DNA of 64,000 nucleotides, from assembly GCF_052030545.1 (NCBI RefSeq), contig NZ_JBPDIH010000003.1:248001-312000 (forward strand), read 5' to 3'. A program made the translations under genes and the position numbers. Positions 24,350 to 32,940 of the stretch are shown here, in pieces. Under the pieces are notes generated by a model. That model did no database searches, was not told where the DNA came from, and saw nothing but the letters and a program-made list of their open reading frames with translations. The stretch is from CANMXU01 sp052030545. GTDB lineage: Bacteria; Pseudomonadota; Gammaproteobacteria; Enterobacterales; Alteromonadaceae. The first letter of the stretch is position 1. Each line of letters begins with the position of its first letter.

Positions 24350-24448
24350 TTATATTAGCTTAAAATCTGTCCAATCAAGCATGGGCGCAATGGAAAGCTT
24401 GTGACTGATAGGATTAACTGTGTTTAGCGGTTTTACTGGATTAGACAC
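24350..24448 (-). pseudogene. dusA: Displaced native 5' end of dusA
   Basis: A 32-codon relic read on the minus strand. It begins with GTG at 24448, preceded by AAGG at 7-nt spacing, and encodes (M)SNPVKPLNTVNPISHKLS then IAPMLDWTD. It then leaves the dusA frame at the border (FKLI, stop at 24350-24352). ISHKLSIAPMLDWTD is exactly the start of the live dusA 2.7 kb away. This is what remains of the original dusA start after an element integrated into the gene and gave the rest a new 5' end. Confidence 0.85.
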
Positions 24449-24664
24449 TTTTTTACCTTGAAGAATTAACTGTTTCGTGACGATGATAATTGAGTAAAGC
24501 CAAACACGCTCTGTAATGCCGAACTGAAGTCATCGCCGCTAAAAAAACACACCAATTATACAGAGGAAAATAAAAACATTCTGTAAAAACTCGCATGAAA
24601 ATTAACTAATATATCCATTGTCCAAAACACTGCAGTATAAGCATTTTAAAAGGTGTTAAGTGAG

Positions 24665-25930
24665 CTAAGATAATTCATCCCCATAATAAATACTCAAACC
24701 GGCTTGTTCCTTGGCTTTATACATAGCTTTATCTGCTAATTGAATTTGTGTTTTCGTTGATAAGTCACCTTCAAAATGCACGGCAACACCAATACTTGCT
24801 TCAACGGTTAACAGCTTTTTTTGAATTTTATATGGCGAATTAAATTCTTGCTCAAGCTTGGTCGCCATTCGCTTAACTAAATGTTGCGAATCAAGATTAC
24901 ACATCACCACAAGAAATTCATCGCCACCTAAACGGCTAATAATATCAGACTCTCGAATACAGTTTTTTAGTCGCTTCGCTGTTTGAACCAATACGCTGTC
25001 ACCGACTGTATGACCATGGGTATCGTTAAGCTGTTTAAAATTATCAAGGTCAATATAAACAAAAGCGGTGTAACATTTTTTACGCTGCTTTTCTTGTTCC
25101 AAGCGTTTAAGTTTCTCGTTCAGTACTCTTCGGTTAGGTAAATTAGTCAGCGGATCTAAATTTAGTCGTTGATAGGTTTCGATTTCTTTTTGTTTACGTT
25201 TTGATATATCGCGCGCAATGGCCAACAAGTAACTGGCGTTATTGTATTCTTGAATACTTACATTTACCTCGATAGGAAACTCGGTACCGTCTTTACGCGT
25301 GTGGCTTGACTCGATTAAGATATTACCGACTTTTTTCATGCGCTCGACATGCGTTTGCCAGCGCTGTTGGTCGTCAAAGTTATGATTGATATCTGAGACT
25401 TTCATACTGAGCAGTTCAGCTTTTGTGTAACCAAGTCTGGTAAAGGCTAAATCATTGCAATTTAAGATCCGCCCAAATTTCCCATCAATCACATAAATGG
25501 CATCGTTAGATTGATTAACAAGCTGGTTTAATAAGATTTCAGCAGCATCAGATTTTTTAATTGCCGTTAAGTCGATTATTTGCGAGACATAACGTTTAAT
25601 TGTCCCGTTTGGGTCAGCTTGCGCAACAATATTTAGCTGTGCATAAATGGTATGACCGAGTTTATGCTTGTAGCGTTTTTCAATTTTTATTGGTGTGAAT
25701 GGTGCTTTTTTCAGGTGTGAGCGAATTTCTTTGTTTACTTCAATATCGTCAGCATGAGTAATAATAACCTCATCGGCATAAATCGAATCGCCTTCATACC
25801 CCAGCATTTTACACAAGGCAGGATTAACATATTCAAACTTACCGTCTGGATACGAAAGGATCATTGGTACCGGGGTAACCTCAAACAACCGATAAATAGA
25901 ATCTTCTAATTGAGAATACTCTGACTTCAT
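24665..25930 (-). CDS. PAS-PAS-GGDEF diguanylate cyclase
   Basis: A 421-residue soluble protein predicted to make c-di-GMP. Two PAS domains (residues about 8-125 and 130-250, each followed by PAC-like text such as KYVSQIIDLTAIKK and SYLLAIARDISKRK) precede a GGDEF domain (about 258-420). The active-site loop is intact (SRLGGDEFLVVM). An RxxD inhibitory site upstream of it is seen as RESD (CIRESDIISRLGGDEF), so product inhibition is plausible. No transmembrane segments are present. It is a single gene; its promoter region is at 25931-26144 beside zur. Confidence 0.93.
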   Translation of the reverse strand: MKSEYSQLEDSIYRLFEVTPVPMILSYPDGKFEYVNPALCKMLGYEGDSIYADEVIITHADDIEVNKEIRSHLKKAPFTPIKIEKRYKHKLGHTIYAQLNIVAQADPNGTIKRYVSQIIDLTAIKKSDAAEILLNQLVNQSNDAIYVIDGKFGRILNCNDLAFTRLGYTKAELLSMKVSDINHNFDDQQRWQTHVERMKKVGNILIESSHTRKDGTEFPIEVNVSIQEYNNASYLLAIARDISKRKQKEIETYQRLNLDPLTNLPNRRVLNEKLKRLEQEKQRKKCYTAFVYIDLDNFKQLNDTHGHTVGDSVLVQTAKRLKNCIRESDIISRLGGDEFLVVMCNLDSQHLVKRMATKLEQEFNSPYKIQKKLLTVEASIGVAVHFEGDLSTKTQIQLADKAMYKAKEQAGLSIYYGDELS

Positions 25931-26150
25931 TACTTCTCACTACGTCATTAATGCTAAGTTATCTTCTCCTTTAACAACACGAAATCATCCTAGCCTATAA
26001 GTATAGTTCATCATAATAATTTTTCTGCGCTGGCTAAGAAGTTCATAAAAGCGTTTTAAAACTGCGCGGTAAAATGTTGAAAACAAAAAGCCGATTTCAG
26101 CTTTTGCTTGGCTATGGTACACTGAAAAAAATCGTCTAAGTTTAGTGAAC

Positions 26151-26585
26151 ATGTCAACTGAAACACTTTTAGAACAAGCAAAAGAAGTATGCCAACAACG
26201 CGGCGCACGTTTAACGCCAGCAAGAGAGCAAGTATTTTTATTGTTAGCGCAGCATGAAAATGCCGTTGGAGCATACGATCTACTCGACGAATTAAAAGCA
26301 ATTGACCCTTCAGCCAAGCCGGCAACCATTTATCGAGCACTCGATTTTTTAAGCCAACAAGGCTTTGTGCATAAAATTGAATCTATCAATGCGTTTGTTT
26401 TATGTCACCACTTTAGTGAATGCAACCATCCAGTGCAGTTACTTATTTGTGATACTTGCGGTCATGTTGAAGAGATTCAGTCAACCAACTTAGATCTTGC
26501 TTTGCGTTCAATGGCGGATGCCAGTCGTTTTAGCATAAGTCATCAAATCGTTGAAGCGCATGGAAAATGTCAAACTTGTCAGTAA
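26151..26585 (+). CDS. zur: Zinc uptake regulator, Fur family
   Basis: A 144-residue Fur-family protein. The winged HTH (LTPAREQVFLLLAQHENAVG, ATIYRALDFLSQQGFVHKIE) is followed by the dimerisation domain with the CDTCGHVEEI structural zinc pair and a C-terminal CQTCQ pair. The segment LCHHFSECNHPVQLLICD is typical of Zur rather than Fur. The family represses zinc uptake genes when zinc is sufficient. ATG at 26151 is chosen over a GTG at 26145. No znuABC genes lie in the window. Confidence 0.88.
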   Translation: MSTETLLEQAKEVCQQRGARLTPAREQVFLLLAQHENAVGAYDLLDELKAIDPSAKPATIYRALDFLSQQGFVHKIESINAFVLCHHFSECNHPVQLLICDTCGHVEEIQSTNLDLALRSMADASRFSISHQIVEAHGKCQTCQ

Positions 26586-26623
26586 ACTAGCGCCTATTTT
26601 TATCCAATAATAGGCCATCGTTT

Positions 26624-27027
26624 TATGTACGCCATGTTTGGCACATCACACCACAGATTTCATAAACCACAGCTATTAACTCGCACTGAAACGTACACGT
26701 TTTTATCCTCTGTGAACTTCAAGTGAATGAAAAGACACAACATCTTGAAATTATTCATCAAATTACATTGCACGACATAACACACGCAGTTGCCAATAAA
26801 ACCAGAAATAGTTTTCAGTTGCTGATCGCGAAGATGAAAAAAACATTCAAGAATATGTCGAACAACACTTTAATTTATATGACAAAGGTAATAAGCTGAC
26901 CATTAACTGAGTAGGAATCGAGTTAAACAAAGGACTGACTTTTGTTGACCAAGCCGTGAAAAAGCAAAACTTTTTAGGCAGTTTAGTGGTAAAAAACCAG
27001 ATCCTCGTCGATACTTATGCTAAATAA
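26624..27027 (+). pseudogene. Decayed gene resembling DUF6702 proteins
   Basis: The 616-bp spacer after zur holds a broken gene. One frame reads VNEKTQHLEIIHQITLHDIT from 26723. After a frameshift near 26830 another reads DEKNIQEYVEQHFNLYDKGN, then an in-frame TGA, then GIELNKGLTFVDQ and GSLVVKNQILVDTYAK, ending at 27027. The order of these blocks resembles small secreted DUF6702-type proteins, but that name is from memory and only tentative. An upstream stop also interrupts the start. No intact copy is in the window. Confidence 0.5.
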
Positions 27028-27201
27028 ATAAATACTGTGAATTATCAAGATGCTGTCGTAAGTGGAAGTCTAACTTTTACGGCAATTCAATGTAGTGTAA
27101 AAATTGCTAACAATTAATGTAATTGATTCATTTACATTTACTATAAAAGCTTGCAGAATCAGAACAGTATTATAAAAAAACTTAAGCCTTAGGTAACTTT
27201 C

Positions 27202-27663
27202 ATGAATGTAGAGTTTATCAACCCCTTTTTATCTTCGATGCTAAACGTAATGTCTACGATGGCTCAAATGGAATTGAAACCAGAAAAACCCAAGCTAAAG
27301 AAAAATGAAGTAGCGCAAGGTGATGTTTCCGGTTTAATTGGCATGGTGAGTGATCAGGCGAAAGGCTCTCTGTCTATAACGTTTGAAGGCAGCTTAGCGT
27401 TAGCCACCATGAAAAATATGGTTGGTGAAGCACCTGATGAAGTGAACGAAGAAATTACCGATTTAGTGGGTGAAATCACCAATATGGTTACCGGCGGTGC
27501 CAAACGTATGTTAAGTGAAAAAGGCATCGAGTTTGATATGGCGACACCTATGGTAGTTTCTGGAAAAAACCATAGCATTAAACATAAAGCTGAAGGCGCC
27601 GTAGTTATCATTCCGCTAGGCTCTGAATTTGGTAAAGCCTATATCGAATTTAGTTTCGACTAA
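27202..27663 (+). CDS. CheX-like chemotaxis phosphatase
   Basis: A 153-residue CheX/CheC-type protein. The phosphatase signature ExxN is visible in EITDLVGEITNMVTGGAK (about residues 82-99), together with QGDVSGLIGMV and the C-terminal EGAVVIIPLGSEFG. CheX dephosphorylates CheY-P or related receiver domains. It is an orphan here, with no receiver, CheA or flagellar genes beside it, so it may act on a receiver elsewhere. It is transcribed alone and ends in a clear terminator. Confidence 0.88.
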   Translation: MNVEFINPFLSSMLNVMSTMAQMELKPEKPKLKKNEVAQGDVSGLIGMVSDQAKGSLSITFEGSLALATMKNMVGEAPDEVNEEITDLVGEITNMVTGGAKRMLSEKGIEFDMATPMVVSGKNHSIKHKAEGAVVIIPLGSEFGKAYIEFSFD

Positions 27664-27683
27664 TCGACCAATAACAGCCAAAT

Positions 27684-27712
27684 AAAAACCGCATTTTATT
27701 GCGGTTTTTTTA
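27684..27712 (+). terminator. Terminator after cheX-like gene
   Basis: AAAAACCGC at 27684-27692 pairs with GCGGTTTTT at 27701-27709, followed by further T residues. Confidence 0.85.
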
Positions 27713-27759
27713 TGGCTAACCATTTGTTGCTATCAAATAGACTTTCTTTTTGCCCAACC

Positions 27760-28620
27760 TTAATCAATCACTTCTAGCCATAAACGTTTATCGTGTGTGA
27801 TCTGCTTGGTTTTTTCAGAAATAAGTGGGTTCTCTAGCACAAAGACACTACGTCTGTTCGGCTTTGATTTTTCAATAATATTAGCCGTTATTGGATGGTT
27901 ATTAAAAAGCTCATCCATTTCACCACTAGCCACTATTGCCGCCATGCCTTTATTTAAACGGTCAATTAACCGCTTATTGTTGTTATTAACAAAGAAATAA
28001 ATAGGCGAAACGTATTTTAATAATAAATGCTGTTCAACAGTTAGGTCACTATTGCCTTGCACCTCATGCCAAGGCTCATGTAGCGCTCTAGGAAAGTAAT
28101 CAAATCGCTTTTTGGCTAGCATTTTAAGCAGATAATTGTCGTAACCTCTAACCACATCAAAGCTGTTATGTTCGAGAATGTCACTATCAGGCCAATTGTA
28201 ACCTTGACCAACAGACATACTCGTTAGTTGTTCAAAACTGATATTTTTCGAAAATTTATTTTGTTCATTGGCTCGTATAATAAAAATACGATAACCCATC
28301 ATGCCTTTTAACAAAGGCACGTAAATCGCCGTTAACCGTTGCTCTAGGTCTTTACTGGTCATTCGCCATGTTAGGTCGATGATCTTATTATTTTCCAACA
28401 TGCTTGAGGTTCTAGCCTGTGCCATTTCAATGGCGACAGGGGTTAAGGTGTATTCACCAAAGTCCTTTTTAGTTTTCTCTAACGCTAGGGTTAATAAGTC
28501 AACAAAATAACGTGTTTTAGGGTCTGGGTATTCTTTAGAGTCGACATAGCGAATTTCGTCATTTGCTGTGCAGTGAACGCTGAAAAAACAAAACAGAGCG
28601 AGCCAGAGTAATTTATTCAA
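27760..28620 (-). CDS. Periplasmic solute-binding (SBP_bac_3-like) protein
   Basis: A 286-residue secreted protein with a signal peptide (MNKLLWLALFCFFSVHCTA). The mature part resembles the bacterial family-3 solute-binding fold: an early YFVDLLTLALEKTKKDFG helix and a second lobe with GYNWPDSDILEHNSFDVVRG and LLKMLAKKRFDYFPR. No ABC permease or ATPase is adjacent, and many such orphan proteins in marine gammaproteobacteria are of unknown ligand. It may act as a sensor-associated binding protein. Transcribed alone, convergent with the cheX-like gene. Confidence 0.8.
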   Translation of the reverse strand: MNKLLWLALFCFFSVHCTANDEIRYVDSKEYPDPKTRYFVDLLTLALEKTKKDFGEYTLTPVAIEMAQARTSSMLENNKIIDLTWRMTSKDLEQRLTAIYVPLLKGMMGYRIFIIRANEQNKFSKNISFEQLTSMSVGQGYNWPDSDILEHNSFDVVRGYDNYLLKMLAKKRFDYFPRALHEPWHEVQGNSDLTVEQHLLLKYVSPIYFFVNNNNKRLIDRLNKGMAAIVASGEMDELFNNHPITANIIEKSKPNRRSVFVLENPLISEKTKQITHDKRLWLEVID

Positions 28621-28734
28621 ACGCTGTCCTTGTATAATTATTTTTCTTAAGTCGAAACAATTTAACTATAGCCAAAGTTCGGTATTTATAAAGTTTATTT
28701 GGATCAAAGATTCTGCATTATCACGTATTAAACA

Positions 28735-28763
28735 TTCTCAACATTTTTGAATTATGCTATATT
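28735..28763 (+). promoter_or_regulatory. Putative sigma-70 promoter of pyrB
   Basis: TTCTCA at 28735-28740 and TATATT at 28758-28763 are 17 bp apart, about 80 bp before the pyrB start. The -10 is good and the -35 is weak. Confidence 0.4.
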
Positions 28764-28845
28764 CTTGCTCCAAATTTTCCGGTTTTAATTTGGCTAAGTT
28801 AACAGCAGTTAATTAGCTTATTTCGTACACTTAGGTATTTCTTTA

Positions 28846-29865
28846 ATGATGAATTTTCAAGGTAGTCATATTTTATCTGTTTCCCAACTTGACCGAGAAG
28901 CAATTGCTCGAATTTTACAAGTTGCAGGTCAAATGGCGCCTTACGCGTTACGCGAAAAACGTTGTCATGTATTAGACGGTGCGATTTTAAATAATCTATT
29001 TTTTGAACCAAGCACCCGCACCCGAGTAAGCTTTGGCGCTGCCTTCAATTTACTCGGTGGTTTTGTTAGAGAAACCGTTGGCGAAGAGAACTCCTCACTT
29101 AGCAAAGGCGAATCATTATTTGATACCGCGCAAGTGATTAGCGGCTATTCCGATGTGATCGCCATGCGTCACCCTAAAATGCACTCGGTCGCAGAATTTG
29201 CCGAAGGTAGCACGGTACCGGTAATTAATGGTGGTGACGGTGCAAATGAACACCCAACACAAGCTTTACTTGATTTATTTACTATTCAGTCTGAAATGGC
29301 GCCTTATCAAAAAGGCTTAGACAACTTGCACATTACCTTAATGGGTGATTTAAAACATGGCCGAACGGTGCATTCATTGTCCAAGCTGTTAAGTTTATAT
29401 AACAATGTCAAAGTGACTATGATTTCACCTAACGCATTGCAAATGCCAGATAATGTCATTTCAACACTGAGCAATGCTGGTCATGAAATTGTCGTCACTG
29501 ATAAAATCGAAGGTAATTTGGCCTGCGACGTCATTTATCAAACACGTATTCAACAAGAACGCTTTGCCAGTAAAGACGAAGCTGATTTATACCGCGGTCA
29601 CTTCAGCTTAAATAAAGAAATTTATCAACAGTACTGCAAAGAGCACACGGTGATCATGCATCCGCTGCCGCGTGACTCTAGACCTGAAGCAAACGAATTA
29701 GACACCGACTTAAACGAATTAGACAATTTAGCTATTTTCCGTCAAGCCCAAAATGGCGTATTAGTGCGCATGGCACTATTTGCCTTAACATTAGGCGTTG
29801 ACGAAAAGTTAACTCAATATGAAAAACCAGTGACTTGGTTTACTAATAAACAGGCTCGTAAATAA
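28846..29865 (+). CDS. pyrB: Aspartate carbamoyltransferase catalytic chain
   Basis: Joins carbamoyl phosphate and aspartate in pyrimidine synthesis. Diagnostic blocks: FFEPSTRTRVSF (carbamoyl-phosphate site, about residues 50-61), HPTQALLDLFT, MGDLKHGRTVHSL and HPLPRDSRPE. At 339 residues it is longer than E. coli PyrB (311), as in several marine relatives. No pyrI regulatory gene follows; hemL begins 35 nt downstream. An in-frame second ATG at 28849 is possible. The upstream 225 bp holds a plausible promoter but no obvious attenuator. Confidence 0.96.
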   Translation: MMNFQGSHILSVSQLDREAIARILQVAGQMAPYALREKRCHVLDGAILNNLFFEPSTRTRVSFGAAFNLLGGFVRETVGEENSSLSKGESLFDTAQVISGYSDVIAMRHPKMHSVAEFAEGSTVPVINGGDGANEHPTQALLDLFTIQSEMAPYQKGLDNLHITLMGDLKHGRTVHSLSKLLSLYNNVKVTMISPNALQMPDNVISTLSNAGHEIVVTDKIEGNLACDVIYQTRIQQERFASKDEADLYRGHFSLNKEIYQQYCKEHTVIMHPLPRDSRPEANELDTDLNELDNLAIFRQAQNGVLVRMALFALTLGVDEKLTQYEKPVTWFTNKQARK

Positions 29866-29900
29866 CAGCCCTTTAATCTATACAAAAGCGAACAACAATT

Positions 29901-31181
29901 ATGCAACATTCTGATCAATTATTTGAAAATGCAAAACAAATTATTCCTGGTGGCGTAAATTCGCCAGTACGCGCTTTTAATGGCGTAGGTGGAACGCCAT
30001 GCTTTATTAAACGTGCTGAAGGCGCTTATATTTACGACGCTGACGACAAAGCTTACATCGATTATGTAGGTTCTTGGGGACCAATGATTTTAGGTCATAA
30101 CCACCCTGCGATTTTGAATGCCGTCATTGAAACTGCGCAAAACGGTTTAAGCTTTGGTGCACCAACCGAGCTTGAAATTACCATGGCAGAAAAAGTGCGT
30201 GAACTTGTGCCGTCTATGGAAAAATTACGCATGGTAAGCTCTGGCACCGAAGCCACCATGAGCGCAATTCGCTTAGCCCGTGGTTACACCGGCCGCGATA
30301 AAATTTTAAAATTTGAAGGTTGTTACCACGGTCACGCTGACTCGTTATTAGTAAAAGCCGGCTCTGGCGCATTAACCTTAGGCGTACCAAATTCACCAGG
30401 TATTCCAGAAGATTTTGCCAAGCACACATTAACTGTTAGCTACAATAATATTGAAGAAGTTAAAGCGGTATTTGAACAATATAGCGACGAAATCGCCTGT
30501 ATTATTGTTGAACCCGTTGCCGGTAACATGAACTGTATTCCGCCAGTACCTGGCTTCTTAGAAGGCTTACGCGCTATTTGTGACGAATATAAAAGCGTAT
30601 TAATTCTTGATGAAGTCATGACCGGTTTTCGTGTCGCATTAGGCGGCGCACAAGCACACTATAATGTTGTGCCAGACTTAACCACCTTAGGTAAAGTTAT
30701 TGGCGGCGGCATGCCTGTAGGCGCATTTGGCGGTAAAAAAGAAATTATGGATTACATTGCCCCAGTTGGCCCTGTGTACCAAGCAGGTACGTTGTCAGGC
30801 AACCCAATCGCGATGGCTGCTGGCTTAGCCGCATTAAACGAATTATCACAAGGTGATAAACATGCTGCACTTAGCGCAGCCACTGAAAAATTAGCGATGG
30901 GCTTTAAAGCTGCTGCTGAACGTAACGGTGTATCCCTTAGTATTAACTACGTTGGCGCTATGTTTGGTTTCTTCTTCACTGATGAAGAAAAAATTACTAG
31001 CTACGCACAAGCAACCGCCTGTGACGGTGAAAAATTCAAACGCTTCTTCCACTTAATGCTTGATGAAGGTGTTTACCTTGCACCATCAGCGTTTGAAGCG
31101 AGCTTTTTATCAACAGCGCATACAGAAAAAGAACTAGAAGCGACATTAGCTGCAGCAGACCGTTGTTTCGCTAAACTTTAA
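29901..31181 (+). CDS. hemL: Glutamate-1-semialdehyde 2,1-aminomutase
   Basis: PLP enzyme forming 5-aminolevulinate from glutamate-1-semialdehyde in C5-pathway heme synthesis. It opens with LFENAKQIIPGGVNSPVRAF, and has the PLP lysine in TTLGKVIGGGMPVGAFGG (about residues 259-276) and the SSGTEATMSAIRLAR phosphate region. The length (426) matches the family. It follows pyrB by 35 nt and may be co-transcribed. A heptamer tandem repeat starts immediately after the stop, followed by a terminator. hemE is also in the window (56630-57697) but separate. Confidence 0.97.
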   Translation: MQHSDQLFENAKQIIPGGVNSPVRAFNGVGGTPCFIKRAEGAYIYDADDKAYIDYVGSWGPMILGHNHPAILNAVIETAQNGLSFGAPTELEITMAEKVRELVPSMEKLRMVSSGTEATMSAIRLARGYTGRDKILKFEGCYHGHADSLLVKAGSGALTLGVPNSPGIPEDFAKHTLTVSYNNIEEVKAVFEQYSDEIACIIVEPVAGNMNCIPPVPGFLEGLRAICDEYKSVLILDEVMTGFRVALGGAQAHYNVVPDLTTLGKVIGGGMPVGAFGGKKEIMDYIAPVGPVYQAGTLSGNPIAMAAGLAALNELSQGDKHAALSAATEKLAMGFKAAAERNGVSLSINYVGAMFGFFFTDEEKITSYAQATACDGEKFKRFFHLMLDEGVYLAPSAFEASFLSTAHTEKELEATLAAADRCFAKL

Positions 31182-31182
31182 C

Positions 31183-31214
31183 AGCTAGAAGCTAGAAGCT
31201 AGAAGCTAGAAAGC
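31183..31214. repeat. Heptanucleotide tandem repeat (AGCTAGA)
   Basis: Four perfect AGCTAGA units at 31183-31210 plus a partial unit, starting two bases after the hemL stop codon and ahead of its terminator. Confidence 0.85.
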
Positions 31215-31216
31215 AT

Positions 31217-31250
31217 AAAACCCCTATCGAGATTCGCTAGGGGTTTTCTT
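31217..31250 (+). terminator. Terminator after hemL
   Basis: AAAACCCCTA at 31217-31226 pairs with TAGGGGTTTT at 31238-31247, followed by CTTTT. Confidence 0.85.
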
Positions 31251-31345
31251 TTGTCTTTAAACAATGTTTAACGACCTGTAAAAGAGTTTGCTAAGATACA
31301 AAATTAACGTTGTAAATGACAATATAGCAATAGGGATAATTTAAG

Positions 31346-31765
31346 ATGTGGCAACAAATTGAATTTTCAATCGCGGCGAAAAAACGTGGATTCCATCTTA
31401 TTACCGACGAGGTTGAACGACAGCTTAATCAATTTCCTGCGGTAGAAGTTGGCATGGCGCATATCTTTATCAAGCATTCGTCAGCTTCGCTGACCATAAA
31501 TGAAAATGCCGACCCGACCGTTCGAGTTGATATGGAGTCACACTTTAATAAATTTGTCCCTGAAAATGCTCCGTATTATCGCCATACCTATGAAGGACCA
31601 GACGATATGCCCGCCCACATTAAAGCCAGTACCCTCGGCAGTAGCATTACGATTCCGGTAACAAGTGGGCGTTTAAATATGGGCATTTGGCAGGGCATTT
31701 ATTTAGGCGAACATCGTGACCATGCTAGCAGCAGAACCTTGGTTTTGACCTTACAAGGCGAATAG
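31346..31765 (+). CDS. yjbQ: YjbQ/UPF0047 family protein
   Basis: A 139-residue member of the UPF0047 (YjbQ) family, annotated in databases as secondary thiamine-phosphate synthase on the basis of weak activity. The conserved blocks are FIKHSSASLTINENADPTVR (about residues 43-62), YRHTYEGPDDMPAHIKA (about 78-94) and GTWQGIYLGEHRD-like text near 113-124 with metal-binding His residues. The protein is soluble and single-domain. A GGGATAATTTAAG leader precedes the ATG. It is a single gene convergent with alr. The thiamine role is unproven for most members. Confidence 0.9.
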   Translation: MWQQIEFSIAAKKRGFHLITDEVERQLNQFPAVEVGMAHIFIKHSSASLTINENADPTVRVDMESHFNKFVPENAPYYRHTYEGPDDMPAHIKASTLGSSITIPVTSGRLNMGIWQGIYLGEHRDHASSRTLVLTLQGE

Positions 31766-31830
31766 CGCTTAGTTTTCGGTTTTTAGTTTCTAGCTTTAAA
31801 CTTTCCACTTGCAGCTAAAAACTTGCAGCT

Positions 31831-32934
31831 CTAAAGCACGTCTACCTGCACACGACGAGTAATATTACACAAAAGCTCATAAGGAATGGTGTCTGCGTGT
31901 TCAGCAATTTCTTCAACCGGTAAACCTTTACCCCAAAGCGTGGCGATATCACCAATGTTCTCTTGCGCATTTATACCTAAATCTACGGTGATCATATCCA
32001 TTGCCACGCGGCCAACTAAAGGCACTTTTCGGCCATTAATTAATACGGGTGTGCCATTGCCGGCATGGCGCGGATAACCGTCGCCATAACCGATGGCAAT
32101 TACGCCAATAATGGTTTCTTTATCGCTTACCCAAGCTCCACCATAACCTACGGCTTCACCCGCTGGAATTTTACGCAGCGCAATTAGACTTGATTGCAAG
32201 GTCATTACCGGTTCAATACCAATTTCATTGGCACTGTCTTGAGTTGAAATCATCGGCGATACACCATAAAGCATTAAACCGGGGCGTAACCACTGATAAT
32301 GGCTTTCTGGCCAAGCAAAACACCCGGCCGAATTGGCCATAGATTTTTGTTCTTGATAATTTGCCGTTAATTTTTCAAATATAGCGATCTGCTGTGTGGT
32401 TGCTTGATTGTTTTTTTCATCTGCACAAGCCATATGACTCATTAAAATAAGATCAGCATGAACATTTTTTGATTGGCTCAGCTTTTGATAAAAAATGTCA
32501 AAATCTTCAGGGTTAATCCCTAAACGGTGCATGCCGGTGTCGATTTTAAGCCATACCTTTAACGGTTCAGCTAAGCTTAAATTGTCATCGGTAATAGCTT
32601 CAAGTTGCTCATGATTATGCACGATAGTTTGCAAGTTATGTTCAGCAAGCTTTGAGATATCTTTGGCATCAAAAAAGCCTTCAAGCAAAACAATCGGCTT
32701 TACCACTCCGGTCGATCTTAGTGCGAGCGCTTCATCGAGTCGCGCAACACCAAATGCATCGGCTTGGCTATTTTGTTCGATCAGTGTTTTCGCAATTAAT
32801 TCTAAGCCATGCCCGTATGCATTTGCTTTGAGTACGGCTAGAATATTGGCTGTTGGCGCGAGCGCTTTTACTACGTTAAAGTTATTGGCTAACGCTTGAC
32901 GATCGATTAACGCGGTAGCAGTTCGTAAACTCAT
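31831..32934 (-). CDS. alr: Alanine racemase, biosynthetic
   Basis: PLP enzyme making D-alanine for peptidoglycan. The PLP lysine lies in VLKANAYGHG (about residues 33-42), and the catalytic Tyr region is seen in VGYGGAWVSDKETIIGVIAIGYGDGYPRH (split: GYGGAWVS and IGYGDGYPRH, around 255-280). GRVAMDMITVDL is the typical C-terminal block. Length is 367 residues. It lies 6 nt downstream of dnaB, the conserved dnaB-alr pair of gammaproteobacteria. A degenerate run of ACTTGCAGCT repeats lies just past its 3' end (31795-31830). Confidence 0.97.
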   Translation of the reverse strand: MSLRTATALIDRQALANNFNVVKALAPTANILAVLKANAYGHGLELIAKTLIEQNSQADAFGVARLDEALALRSTGVVKPIVLLEGFFDAKDISKLAEHNLQTIVHNHEQLEAITDDNLSLAEPLKVWLKIDTGMHRLGINPEDFDIFYQKLSQSKNVHADLILMSHMACADEKNNQATTQQIAIFEKLTANYQEQKSMANSAGCFAWPESHYQWLRPGLMLYGVSPMISTQDSANEIGIEPVMTLQSSLIALRKIPAGEAVGYGGAWVSDKETIIGVIAIGYGDGYPRHAGNGTPVLINGRKVPLVGRVAMDMITVDLGINAQENIGDIATLWGKGLPVEEIAEHADTIPYELLCNITRRVQVDVL

Positions 32935-32940
32935 ACTTGT

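Larger units (their letters stand above)
21646..24406. mobile_element. Island remnant integrated in the 5' end of dusA
   Basis: The borders are imperfect direct repeats of the dusA 5' coding region, 21646-21687 and 24365-24406, identical at about 35 of 41 positions and fully identical over the first 12 (ATCTGTCCAATC). That 12-mer is the likely attachment core. Between them, about 2.7 kb of AT-rich DNA carries a Lys-rich secreted protein, an S24 repressor fragment and a three-gene operon. No integrase remains. Insertions at this site in dusA are known for a family of prophages and genomic islands, so this appears to be a collapsed element that kept its cargo. Confidence 0.8.

Noticed and set aside
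21646..24406. Complete active mobile element
   Set aside because: No integrase, transposase or structural genes are present, and the border repeats have diverged.
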